From: Pseudomonas sp. NFIX28
GTDB lineage: Bacteria > Pseudomonadota > Gammaproteobacteria > Pseudomonadales > Pseudomonadaceae
Length of the DNA stretch: 64,000 nucleotides
Assembly: GCF_900107395.1 (NCBI RefSeq)
Contig: NZ_FNPW01000005.1
Location: 210,602 to 274,601 of the forward strand
Direction: 5' to 3'
Positions 27,621 to 35,635 of this stretch are shown one piece after another; within the stretch, counting starts at the first letter, position 1; every line of letters begins with the position of its first letter. A program made the position numbers and the translations under genes. Below the pieces are notes generated by a model. It was not told where the DNA came from and did not search any database. It saw only the letters and a list, made by a program, of their open reading frames with translations.

Positions 27621-28750
27621 CAGTGCCTCGCGGTCAGGTCGGTAACTTGCGGCAAACGCCAGAAGGCGTCGCGTACAGCGCGGTCGGAGAAACGCTCGCG
27701 CAGGCGCTCGAACATCAGTTCGGCGCACAACAGGCGCTGGTTTTCGTCCATCCCGGCCAGGTGTTGCAGGCCCTGGGCCATATGCTCGGCGTCGCCCAGC
27801 GGAAACAGGATGCCGACGCCTTCGACCACTTCCTTGGCCCCGCCACACGCCGTTGCCAGCAGGGGCACGCCGGCGGCCATGGCCTCCAGCAGCACCATGC
27901 CGAATGGCTCATGGTCGGAGCTCAAGGCGAAAGCGTCGAAAGCGCCGAAGAAACGCCGGGCTTCAGCCACCTGGCCAAGGAACAGCACGCGGTCGGCAAT
28001 GCCCAACTCGCGGGAAAGATCCTTGAGGTTCTGCTCCAGGCGCCCGCTACCGAGAATCGCCAGCTGGCTTTCCCGAGGCAGCCCCGGCAATGCCAAGGCA
28101 AAGCCGCGCAGCAGGGTCGCCTGATCCTTGTCCGGGTGCAGGCGCCCGACATTGCCGACGATCCAGGCAGAAGGCGACAGCCCCAACTCCTGGCGCGCTT
28201 GGGCCTTTGGCAGCTGGGCAGCCTGCAAGGCTTCGACGTCGATCCGGTTGTACAGCGTCTGGATCCGCTCCGCCGGCCACTGCGGCAGGCAACTGCGCAT
28301 GTCGTCGCGCACCGCATCGGACACGCCGAGCAGGCTCAGGCGCTTGCGGAACAGGTTGGCGAACAGGCGACGGCTGCCGCGCTGGTAATCGCCAAAAGCG
28401 TGATGTACGCCGATCACCGGCAACGCGGTGCCCAGCAATGCGATGTAGATCGGCTTGAAACGGTGGGCGATGCAGAAGCTGAAGTTGCGTGACGCGGTGA
28501 TCTTGCGCAGGTCGCGGATCGCCCCCAGCTTCAGGCCACGAATGGCCTTGGAGCTGTATTCCATGAACAGCACTTCGTCGCTGGCACAGGCGTCGGCCAC
28601 CTCGGCATCGGCAACCCCGGTGAGGAACACCGTGGTCACGCGATAGCCGCTGCCCGCGAACAGGCTGGCGTATTGCCGGGCACAGTCCAGGAACGGCCCG
28701 TCATAGCCGTGGCAGAACTGCAGGACGCGGCGCTCAGCCGAGCGTGTCAT
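27620..28750 (-). CDS. wapH: Glycosyltransferase family 4, core oligosaccharide (WapH-like)
   Basis: A 376-residue GT-B glycosyltransferase. The C-terminal donor-binding half shows SAWIVGNVGRLHPDKDQATLLRGFA near residues 193-217, LAILGSGRLEQNL, VLFLGQVAEARRFFGAFDAFALSS and the donor-binding block EPFGMVLLEAMAAGVPLLATACGG near 278-301. By position, between the carbamoyltransferase and the mig-14-like gene, it corresponds to WapH, proposed to add a glucose to the outer core. The start overlaps the carbamoyltransferase gene by 17 bases, so translation is coupled. The exact donor and linkage cannot be read from the sequence. Confidence 0.87.
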   Translation of the reverse strand: MTRSAERRVLQFCHGYDGPFLDCARQYASLFAGSGYRVTTVFLTGVADAEVADACASDEVLFMEYSSKAIRGLKLGAIRDLRKITASRNFSFCIAHRFKPIYIALLGTALPVIGVHHAFGDYQRGSRRLFANLFRKRLSLLGVSDAVRDDMRSCLPQWPAERIQTLYNRIDVEALQAAQLPKAQARQELGLSPSAWIVGNVGRLHPDKDQATLLRGFALALPGLPRESQLAILGSGRLEQNLKDLSRELGIADRVLFLGQVAEARRFFGAFDAFALSSDHEPFGMVLLEAMAAGVPLLATACGGAKEVVEGVGILFPLGDAEHMAQGLQHLAGMDENQRLLCAELMFERLRERFSDRAVRDAFWRLPQVTDLTARH

Positions 28751-30491
28751 AAGGATCCACGCCGTCTTTGACCACCAGAATGTCTTCCATGATCAGGTAC
28801 TGCAGATCGGAGCCGAAGAACATGTTCAGGGCGTCGGTCGGCGAGCAGATCATCGGTTCGCCACGACGATTGAGCGAAGTGTTCAACGACACGCCATTGC
28901 CGGTCAGTGCTTCCAGGGCCTTCATCATGTCGTAGTAGCGCGGGTTGTATTCGCGCTTGAGCACCTGGGCCCGGGAAGTGCCGTCTTCGTGGACCACTTC
29001 CGGCACGCGAGTCTTCCACTCTTCCGCCACTTCGAAAGTGAAGGTCATGAACGGCGCCGGGTGATCGACCTTGATCATCTGCGGGCCGACGGTGTCGAGC
29101 ATCGACGGGCAGAAAGGCCTCCAACGCTCGCGGAACTTGATCTGCTCGTTGATGCGGTCGGCCACGCCGGTAGCGCTCGGGCAACCGATGATCGAACGAC
29201 CGCCCAGGGCGCGCGGACCGAACTCCATGCGGCCCTGGAACCAGGCCACCGGGTTGCCGTCGACCATGATCTTGGCGATACGCTCGGGGGTGTTGTCGAT
29301 CTGGCGCCAGGCCGGCTTGTTCGGGTGACGGGCGCAGGCGGCAATCACGTCTTCGTTGCTGTAGGACGGGCCGAGATAGACGTGTTCCATCTTCTCCACC
29401 GGCACGCCGCGCGCATGGGAAACATAGGCCGCCGCGCCGACCGCGGTACCGGCATCGCCGGACGCCGGCTGCACGAACAGCTCCTTGACTTCCGGACGGG
29501 CGATGATCTTCTGGTTCAGCTTGACGTTCAGCGCACAGCCGCCGGCGAAGGCCAGCTTGCCGGTTTCCTTGAGGATGTCGCCCAGGTAGTGGTCGATCAT
29601 CTGCAGCGCCAGCTTCTCGAACAGCGCCTGCATACTGGCCGCGTAATGAATGTACGGCTCGTCGGCGATATCGCCTTCGCGCTTCGGCCCCAGCCACTCG
29701 ATCAGCTTCGGCGAGAAGTAGAAGCCCTTGCCCTTCTCTTTATAACGGCGCAGGCCGATGACGTTGGCGTAGTCGGTGTTGATCACCAGTTCGCCGTTTT
29801 CAAAGCTGGCCAGGCGCGAGAAATCGTATTTGCTGGCATCGCCGTACGGCGCCATGCCCATGACCTTGAATTCGCCGTCGAGCATTTCGAAGCCGAGGAA
29901 CTCGGTGATCGCGCCGTACAGGCCGCCCAGGGAGTCCGGATCGAAGAATTCCTTGATCTTGTGGATCTTGCCGTTTTCGCCGTAGCCGAAGAAGGTCGTG
30001 GCGTACTCGCCCTTGCCGTCGATCCCCAGGATCGCGGTTTTCTCCTTGAAGCCGGAGCAGTGGTAGGCGCTGGAAGCGTGGGCCAGGTGGTGCTCGACCG
30101 GCTCGATCTTGATTTTCTTCGGATCGAAGCCCAGTTGCTCCAGGCACCAGACGATCTTGTTGCGATAGCGCTTGTAGCGACGGTTGCCCATCAGGATCGC
30201 ATCGAGGGCGCGGTCCGGGGCGTACCAGTAGCGCTTGGCGTAGTGCCAGCGGGCCTTGCCGAACAGGCTGATCGGCGCGAACGGAATCGCCACCACATCA
30301 ACGTCGGAAGGCTTGATGCCGGCCTGTTCCAGACAGAACTTCGCCGATTCGTAGGGCATGCGGTTCTTTGCATGTTTATCGCGTACGAAGCGCTCTTCTT
30401 CCGCAGCCGCCACCAGCTTGCCGTCGATATACAGCGCTGCGGAAGGATCATGGCTAAGGGCGCCGGACAGGCCAAGAATCGTCAATGCCAC
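28734..30491 (-). CDS. wapO: Carbamoyltransferase (NodU/CmcH family, WapO-like)
   Basis: A 585-residue carbamoyltransferase that would move a carbamoyl group from carbamoyl phosphate to a sugar hydroxyl; in Pseudomonas the inner-core heptose II carries such a group. The N-terminal half is the Kae1-like domain (TILGLSGALSHDPSAALYIDG, residues 3-23; AAAEEERFVRDKH; metal-binding HHLAHASSAY near 137). The C-terminal part has LGPSYSNEDV, FQGRMEFGPRALGGRSI near 425 and NPRYYDM, GNGVSLNTSLNRRGEPM near 535. The first gene of the waa/wap core run, it has a TATAAT box about 95 bases upstream on the minus strand (30589-30584). Confidence 0.9.
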   Translation of the reverse strand: MALTILGLSGALSHDPSAALYIDGKLVAAAEEERFVRDKHAKNRMPYESAKFCLEQAGIKPSDVDVVAIPFAPISLFGKARWHYAKRYWYAPDRALDAILMGNRRYKRYRNKIVWCLEQLGFDPKKIKIEPVEHHLAHASSAYHCSGFKEKTAILGIDGKGEYATTFFGYGENGKIHKIKEFFDPDSLGGLYGAITEFLGFEMLDGEFKVMGMAPYGDASKYDFSRLASFENGELVINTDYANVIGLRRYKEKGKGFYFSPKLIEWLGPKREGDIADEPYIHYAASMQALFEKLALQMIDHYLGDILKETGKLAFAGGCALNVKLNQKIIARPEVKELFVQPASGDAGTAVGAAAYVSHARGVPVEKMEHVYLGPSYSNEDVIAACARHPNKPAWRQIDNTPERIAKIMVDGNPVAWFQGRMEFGPRALGGRSIIGCPSATGVADRINEQIKFRERWRPFCPSMLDTVGPQMIKVDHPAPFMTFTFEVAEEWKTRVPEVVHEDGTSRAQVLKREYNPRYYDMMKALEALTGNGVSLNTSLNRRGEPMICSPTDALNMFFGSDLQYLIMEDILVVKDGVDPYDTLG

Positions 30492-30583
30492 AGGGGTCTA
30501 GCCTCTTAAGTCTGCATGCAGGCGACATGCGCCTGGAATTAATGTGCTCCCGCCAGAGGGGCAAGAAACAGCTAAAGGGCGGG

Positions 30584-30589
30584 ATTATA
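30584..30589 (-). promoter_or_regulatory. Putative -10 box of the carbamoyltransferase operon
   Basis: Minus strand reads TATAAT exactly, about 93 bases before the ATG at 30491; the matching -35 is weak. It is the best sigma-70 candidate in the gap 30492-30770. Confidence 0.4.
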
Positions 30590-30663
30590 ACGTAAACCTG
30601 CCGCGGGATGATCCTTGACGTTTCAGCACCGGCCACTGGCGCCCAATATGACTTGCAAGGGAT

Positions 30664-30767
30664 CTGTAGCCGCTGCCGCAGGCTGCGATAAGGCTCGAAG
30701 AGCCTTTCTGCGATCTCAAGAGCACGACCGCTTCGCGCTCGATCGCAGCCTGCGGCAGCGGCTACAG
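30664..30767. repeat. REP-like inverted repeat
   Basis: Left arm CTGTAGCCGCTGCCGCAGGC from 30664 and right arm its complement ending at 30767, with a loop region that includes CAAGAGCACGACCG as in the 13654-13730 copy. It ends three bases before the stop codon of the double-kinase gene. Confidence 0.88.
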
Positions 30768-30770
30768 ACG

Positions 30771-32225
30771 TCAGCCGGCGAAAGGTTCGGCGGTTTTAGG
30801 CAAGCGCTGATCGATGACCTGGTACAGCGCGCTGGCCTGCGGCCAGTTACGCATGAAGCGCGCACGGTCGCGGGCGTAAGCCGGGGCAAAGCTGCCAAGA
30901 CTATGGTGCTGGCACATGGAATCCAGGTCGATCAGGGCCCAGCGGTCCTGTTGCCAGAACAGGTTATGCCCCTTGAAGTCGCCATGGCTGATGCGCTCGC
31001 GAATCAACTCGGCGAACAATCGGTCCAGCGCTTGCAACTCCGCCTCTGGCGCCGCGCCACTATCGATATAAGGCGCGAAGCGCTCGATGATGTCCGGCCC
31101 CGCCAGGTATTCGGTCACCAGATAAGCCCGGCTGCGCAGCCAGAGGAAACGCTTCTCCAGCAACGCCAGCGGCTTGGGCGTGGCGATACCGAGGAACGCC
31201 AGGCGATTGCCCTCTTGCCACGAATGCCAGGCCCGGCTGGGCCGCCAGAAGCGCTTGAACCAATGGGCAACGCCCTTGATGTTGTAGCGCTTGACCACCA
31301 GGGTGCGGCCCGCCACCTCGACCCGGCCGACGCTGGCGGCGCCACCGGTCTTGTACAGATGCCCCTGCTCGAGCAGCGCGTCGGCCTGCCCCAGCACCGG
31401 CAGCATCGCGGCCTCTTCCTCGCGGCGAATCGCCCGCAAGGCGAAAGGCCCGCGCTCTACGCTGAACAGGCTGCACTCGCGACCGACCTTGTTGAGAAAG
31501 TCCTTCAAGCGCCAACTGCGCACCTTGTCCACTTGCTTCTGCAAGGCTTCCAGCGGCAAGGCATGCTCGGCGTTGTTCAGCAGGTAATGCACCAGCAGCT
31601 CTTCGGTGAAGGGCTCCAGGCTCTTGGGCAACTGGGCGAAAAACACCCCGAGGTTTTCCAGGACCTTCTGCCGGGACAGGGGCTTGCCCGCCTGTTCCAC
31701 GCAGATTCCGGCGCCGTCGATCAGGTACAGCTTGCCCTGATGGCGCAGCAAATTGTCCAGATGCAGGTCTTCCTGCCACAGGCCCTTGCTGTGCAATTCG
31801 GCGATGGCAGCCAGGGCCTCGGCGAGCACCGCCTGCTGCTCGTCGGCCAATGCGGGCAACGACTCCACCTGTTTCCAGGCATCGCCCAGGCTCTCGGAAC
31901 CTTCCAGGAATTCGAACAGCAGCCAGCCGCCCTCGCCTTCCTTCAAGCCGTCAGCCAGCAACAACGGCGTGGTCAGGCCCTGCTTTTCAAGCAGGCGCAC
32001 ACCCTGCAGTTCACGCTGGAAATGCCGCGCCGCCTTGGCACCGACCAGCAATTTGGCCAGTACCGGACGCCCACGCCAGACACCGGCACCCACGTAGCGC
32101 TGCCCCGGCAGTACCCGCAGCAGGCTGAGCAATTGCAGGGTGGCCGGCCCGGCGGCATCGGCCAGCTCCAGGCTCAACGGCAGGCCTGGCGCGCGGCCGG
32201 CCTGCTTGAGTTCGGACAGGCGCAT
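30771..32225 (-). CDS. Tandem (double) LPS kinase-fold protein
   Basis: A 484-residue protein with two kinase-fold domains in one chain. Domain 1 (about 1-230) has the Lys strand VLAKLLVG near 55, catalytic loop WQEDLHLDNLL near 150-160 and the metal Asp in YLIDGAGI. Domain 2 (about 265-484) has LVVKRYNIKG, catalytic loop SHGDFKGHNLF near 410-420 and WALIDLDSM. Both loops retain the catalytic Asp and Asn. It starts one base after the stop of the next kinase gene's reading frame (overlap at 32225), within the waaP-wapP-wapQ run, and corresponds in place to PA5006 of P. aeruginosa. It may phosphorylate heptoses or hold partners; substrate unknown. Confidence 0.85.
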   Translation of the reverse strand: MRLSELKQAGRAPGLPLSLELADAAGPATLQLLSLLRVLPGQRYVGAGVWRGRPVLAKLLVGAKAARHFQRELQGVRLLEKQGLTTPLLLADGLKEGEGGWLLFEFLEGSESLGDAWKQVESLPALADEQQAVLAEALAAIAELHSKGLWQEDLHLDNLLRHQGKLYLIDGAGICVEQAGKPLSRQKVLENLGVFFAQLPKSLEPFTEELLVHYLLNNAEHALPLEALQKQVDKVRSWRLKDFLNKVGRECSLFSVERGPFALRAIRREEEAAMLPVLGQADALLEQGHLYKTGGAASVGRVEVAGRTLVVKRYNIKGVAHWFKRFWRPSRAWHSWQEGNRLAFLGIATPKPLALLEKRFLWLRSRAYLVTEYLAGPDIIERFAPYIDSGAAPEAELQALDRLFAELIRERISHGDFKGHNLFWQQDRWALIDLDSMCQHHSLGSFAPAYARDRARFMRNWPQASALYQVIDQRLPKTAEPFAG

Positions 32226-32977
32226 CAGCGAGTCTCCTTATGGCTGCGACGGGCGCTCAAACGGTCCAGCCAGGCATCGACCAGCGAGCTGTCCTGGGGT
32301 TGATCCAGATAAGTCGCGAGCAGCGCGCGCACTTCACCGCGTCCCCAGGCGGGAGCGCGACGCAACAGCGGCTCCAGGTCCTTGACCCGGTCACGCTGAC
32401 CGAACAACAACGGACGGGTCTTTTCCAGGTCGATCAATTGCGCCTGGTAACCGTCGCCGGTAGCCCGCAAAAAAATATGCTTGGGATAAAAGCAGCCGTG
32501 CACCTGGCGCACCGCGTGCAGCTGGCGTGCCAGCAGGCCACAGGCCCGCAGGATCGCCGCATGTTGATCCTGGCTGAGCTGTGCCCATTGCTGCAGCAGC
32601 GAGTCCAGGTCGTTCCAGCCATCCAGCGCCCGGGTCAACAGGATCGCCCGGGTTTCGCCAGCCACCTTGCGCTCGCCAAAAAAGGCCGCCTGCAACGCTG
32701 GAATGCCCAACCGCTGATAACGGCTGATATTGCGAAACTCGCGGGCGAAGCTCGGCTCGCCGAACGGCCGGTGCAGGGTCCGCGTCAGGTAATTGCTCTG
32801 GCGCTTGAGGTAATAGCCGTGGCCTTCCAGGTCGAGGCGATACACGCTGCTCCAGCCACCGCCATCGGTATTGGGCTCGTCCACCGCTTCCAGTTGCTTG
32901 GCCCACAACGCGTCGAAGCTGTCGAGGCCGTGGCGCTCCAGCAGCGCACGGTCCTGAGCCGCCAGGAAATCGGTCAT
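32225..32977 (-). CDS. wapQ: Lipopolysaccharide kinase InaA family protein (WapQ-like)
   Basis: A 250-residue cytoplasmic kinase-fold protein of the InaA/WaaP clan. It has GGGWSSVYRLDLEGHGYYLKRQ near residues 38-60, REFRNISRYQRLGIPAL near 80-96 as in the LPS kinases, and the loop HGCFYPKHIFLRA near 165-177. In this loop the usual catalytic Asp position is Cys, as in many InaA proteins; LIDLEKTRP provides the later metal Asp. By order it matches WapQ of P. aeruginosa. Start ATG overlaps the wapP stop (ATGA). Role in core heptose phosphorylation is inferred from position. Confidence 0.84.
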   Translation of the reverse strand: MTDFLAAQDRALLERHGLDSFDALWAKQLEAVDEPNTDGGGWSSVYRLDLEGHGYYLKRQSNYLTRTLHRPFGEPSFAREFRNISRYQRLGIPALQAAFFGERKVAGETRAILLTRALDGWNDLDSLLQQWAQLSQDQHAAILRACGLLARQLHAVRQVHGCFYPKHIFLRATGDGYQAQLIDLEKTRPLLFGQRDRVKDLEPLLRRAPAWGRGEVRALLATYLDQPQDSSLVDAWLDRLSARRSHKETR

Positions 32978-33708
32978 TCGCGTCCCTCGAAAAATCTCAG
33001 CACATGCCGGATGCGACGCTTGTCGGCGGCATTGAGCCGGGTGCGCTGGCGGTACTGCAAGTAGAAGCGCAGGCGCTGGGTGGCGGACAAATGATATTTG
33101 GCCACCTTGTCCAGGCACGCCAGGTCCTTGGTGATGCGGTACTTGAGCCAGAAACCGCGCCAGAAATCGCCATTCGGGCAATCGATCAGGTACAGCCGGG
33201 TCTCATCGTCGATCAGCAGGTTGCGCCACTTCAGGTCGTTATGGGTGAAGCGGTGGTCATGCATGATCCGGGTATAGCGCGCCAACTGCTGGCTGACCTG
33301 GTCCACCCAGGCACTATCGGCCAGCAGCGGATCGTTGCGTTCGGCCAGGGCCGACAGGTCTTCGGTGCGCGGCAATTCGCGGGTGATCATCGCCCCACGG
33401 TTGTAAGCCAGGCCACGGCGCTCCAGGCCCCAGGCCACCACTTGCGCGGTAGGAATGCCCCACTTGGCGAAACGCTTGAGGTTCTGCCACTCGGACTTGA
33501 CCCGAGGCTTGCCCAGATAACGCCGCAGGTTCTTGCCGGCGCCGGTGTAGCGCTTGACGTAATAGTTGATGCCGTTGCGTTCGACACGGATGACCTCCGA
33601 CAGCGGATCGCGGGTCAGGTGCTCGCCCTCAAGGGCAAATACCGCATCCAGGCTGCCGAAGTCCTGCGCCAGCTCCTGATATCCAGGTTCAAGATTCCAA
33701 CCCGCCAT
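32974..33708 (-). CDS. wapP: Lipopolysaccharide core heptose kinase (WapP-like)
   Basis: A 244-residue LPS kinase. The ATP-binding Lys strand is NYYVKRYTGAGKNLRRYLGK near residues 48-67, a basic segment typical of this family; the catalytic loop THNDLKWRNLLI (about 155-166) keeps Asp and Asn, and YLIDCPNGDF supplies the metal Asp. It overlaps waaP by one base and wapQ by four, so the kinases are made from one message. In P. aeruginosa WapP follows WaaP and is thought to phosphorylate heptose II. It is cytoplasmic, acting on the nascent core at the inner membrane. Confidence 0.87.
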   Translation of the reverse strand: MAGWNLEPGYQELAQDFGSLDAVFALEGEHLTRDPLSEVIRVERNGINYYVKRYTGAGKNLRRYLGKPRVKSEWQNLKRFAKWGIPTAQVVAWGLERRGLAYNRGAMITRELPRTEDLSALAERNDPLLADSAWVDQVSQQLARYTRIMHDHRFTHNDLKWRNLLIDDETRLYLIDCPNGDFWRGFWLKYRITKDLACLDKVAKYHLSATQRLRFYLQYRQRTRLNAADKRRIRHVLRFFEGRE

Positions 33709-34514
33709 CAGAGCGCATCTCCATACCGCTGCTTGCGTGCGTACAGCTTGTTGGCCTTGCCCTCCAGCCAGGCCAGCAGGGAGGCCTCGTCGCTGAGGAT
33801 CTGGCGCAGCGGCCGCTGGAAATAGCCCTTGAGGAAGCGCAGCTTGTCGCGCCGGGTCAGGCCGATATCCAGTGCCGAGAAATACAGCGCCGCCAGGTCC
33901 TTGTCGCGCCAGCGCCGGGTGATGGCTGGGCGCGTCTGGGCGCGGTGCAGATCGATTACCGAAAGCTTGAAATCGTCCGCCGTCACCGGTTTGTCGGTGT
34001 GCAGCAGGAAGTGGCAGATGTAGCAGTCGCGATGGTTGACCCCCGCGCGATGCATCGCGCCGGTCATGCGTGCCACCTCGGCGATCAGCGCGCGCTTGAG
34101 CCTGGGCTGCGGCGGTTGCTTGGCCCAGTCGATGCTGAAATCTTCAAGGCTGATGGTCGGCGCCAGTTCTTCGGTGACGATGAACGAATGCTGGTTGGCC
34201 GGGTTGCTGCCCCGCTCGCCATAGGCCACGGCGGTCATGGTCGGCACGCCGGCTTCATGCAGGCGCTGGATGGCCTGCCACTCCTGGCCCGCGCCGAGCA
34301 CGGGCAGCTTGGCGGTCAGCAGATTCTTGAAAATCTCGCCCCAACCAATACCGCGGTGAATCTTTACAAAGAACCCTTCGCCCGCCACCTCGGTACGCAA
34401 GGTACGGCGAGCTTCCAGTTCACGGTAGACCTGGCCGTCCAGACGCTCGACTTCGGCGAACGCATCGCGTCCGGCCCAGAGGGTCTTGAACGGTTCGGCA
34501 AGAATCAACTTCAT
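33708..34514 (-). CDS. waaP: Lipopolysaccharide core heptose(I) kinase WaaP (RfaP)
   Basis: WaaP phosphorylates O-4 of heptose I in the inner core, a step essential in P. aeruginosa for outer membrane integrity. The 268-residue protein shows the family Lys region FFVKIHRGIGWGEIFKNLL (about residues 48-66), EWQAIQRLHEAGVPTM, FIVTEELAPTISLEDF and the characteristic catalytic loop NHRDCYICHFLL (about 163-174) with Asp, followed by SVIDLHRAQ for the metal Asp. All motifs are intact. Its ATG overlaps the waaG stop by one base and its stop overlaps wapP, giving strict translational coupling. Confidence 0.96.
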   Translation of the reverse strand: MKLILAEPFKTLWAGRDAFAEVERLDGQVYRELEARRTLRTEVAGEGFFVKIHRGIGWGEIFKNLLTAKLPVLGAGQEWQAIQRLHEAGVPTMTAVAYGERGSNPANQHSFIVTEELAPTISLEDFSIDWAKQPPQPRLKRALIAEVARMTGAMHRAGVNHRDCYICHFLLHTDKPVTADDFKLSVIDLHRAQTRPAITRRWRDKDLAALYFSALDIGLTRRDKLRFLKGYFQRPLRQILSDEASLLAWLEGKANKLYARKQRYGDAL

Positions 34515-35635
34515 CAGTGTTGCTCCGCCAGAATCACATCCGCAGCGTGCTGCGGCATGCTATAGAGGTCGGCCGTCTCGGCGAACGCCAGGCCATTACG
34601 GCTCCAGGTCGCGCGTGCAGCGTCGTCGGTCAACATGGTGTTCAGGTATTGATTGAGCTGCGCCTGCTCCAACGGCTCGTCCAGCACCAGGCCGCTGTCG
34701 GCCTCGGCGATGTAATGGGCATAGCCACAGACCGCGCTGACCAGCACCGGCAAGCCGGCCACCAGCGCCTCCAGCAGCACGGTGCCGGTGTTTTCGTTGT
34801 ATGCCGGGTGGATCAACAGGTCGGCACCCAGCAGGAAACGCGGGATATCGCTGCGTCCCTTGAGGAACTGCACATGCTCGCCCAGGCCCAATGCCGCGCT
34901 CTGCAGTTGGAATACCTTGGGGTCGTCCTGGCCAATTACAAATAGCCGGGTGCGCTTCTTCAACTCCGCAGGCAATGCGGCAACGGCCTTGAGGCTGCGA
35001 TCCACGCCCTTGGTCTTGAACCCGGAACCGATCTGCACCAGCAGCAGATCATCGTCTTTCAGGGCGAACTCGCGACGGAACTCGGCACGGATCTCCGCCG
35101 CGTTGGCTGGCGCGCGACGGTCCTGGGCGATGCCTGGCGGCAGCAGGTGGAAGCGCTCCACCGGCGTGCCGTAATGCTTGATGAACAGCGGCTGCTGGAC
35201 TTCGGAAATCATCAGCACTTCGGTCTTGGCGTCCCGGGCGAACACCGCGCGCTCATACTCGGCGAAATGCCGGTAGCGGCCCCAGCGGCGGTACAGCGAA
35301 TGACGCAGGTTCTGCGCCTTGTCTTCGAAGCAGCCGTCGGCGGCGTAGTAGACGTCCAGCCCGGGCATTTTGTTGAAGCCGATCAGGCGGTCTACCGGGC
35401 GCTTGGCCAGGTCGGCTTCCATCCAGGCGCTGAGTTTCTCGTTACGGCGATGGTTGAAGAACGCCTTGACCGGCGCCACCAGCACCTCGAAGCCCGGCGG
35501 CACATCGCCTTCCCAGATCAGCGTATAGACGCGGATCTGGTGCCCGCGCTTCTGGCATTCCAGGGCGATGCGCATGAAATCCCGCTGCAGGCCGCCGAAC
35601 GGGAAGTATTTATAAAGGACAAAAGCCAATTGCAT
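34514..35635 (-). CDS. waaG: Core glycosyltransferase WaaG (GT4)
   Basis: WaaG adds the first outer-core hexose (glucose in enterobacteria, galactosamine in Pseudomonas) to heptose II. The 373-residue GT-B enzyme begins MQLAFVLYKYFPFGGLQRDFMRIA, the WaaG signature with the membrane-binding N-terminal region. The C-terminal half has DDDLLLVQIGSGFKTKGVDRSLKAVA near residues 193-218, LGEHVQFLKGRSDIPRFLLGADLLIHPAYNENTGTVLLEALVAGLPVLVS near 252-302, with the E-N-T-G donor motif. One-base overlap with waaP downstream and waaC upstream. Confidence 0.95.
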   Translation of the reverse strand: MQLAFVLYKYFPFGGLQRDFMRIALECQKRGHQIRVYTLIWEGDVPPGFEVLVAPVKAFFNHRRNEKLSAWMEADLAKRPVDRLIGFNKMPGLDVYYAADGCFEDKAQNLRHSLYRRWGRYRHFAEYERAVFARDAKTEVLMISEVQQPLFIKHYGTPVERFHLLPPGIAQDRRAPANAAEIRAEFRREFALKDDDLLLVQIGSGFKTKGVDRSLKAVAALPAELKKRTRLFVIGQDDPKVFQLQSAALGLGEHVQFLKGRSDIPRFLLGADLLIHPAYNENTGTVLLEALVAGLPVLVSAVCGYAHYIAEADSGLVLDEPLEQAQLNQYLNTMLTDDAARATWSRNGLAFAETADLYSMPQHAADVILAEQH

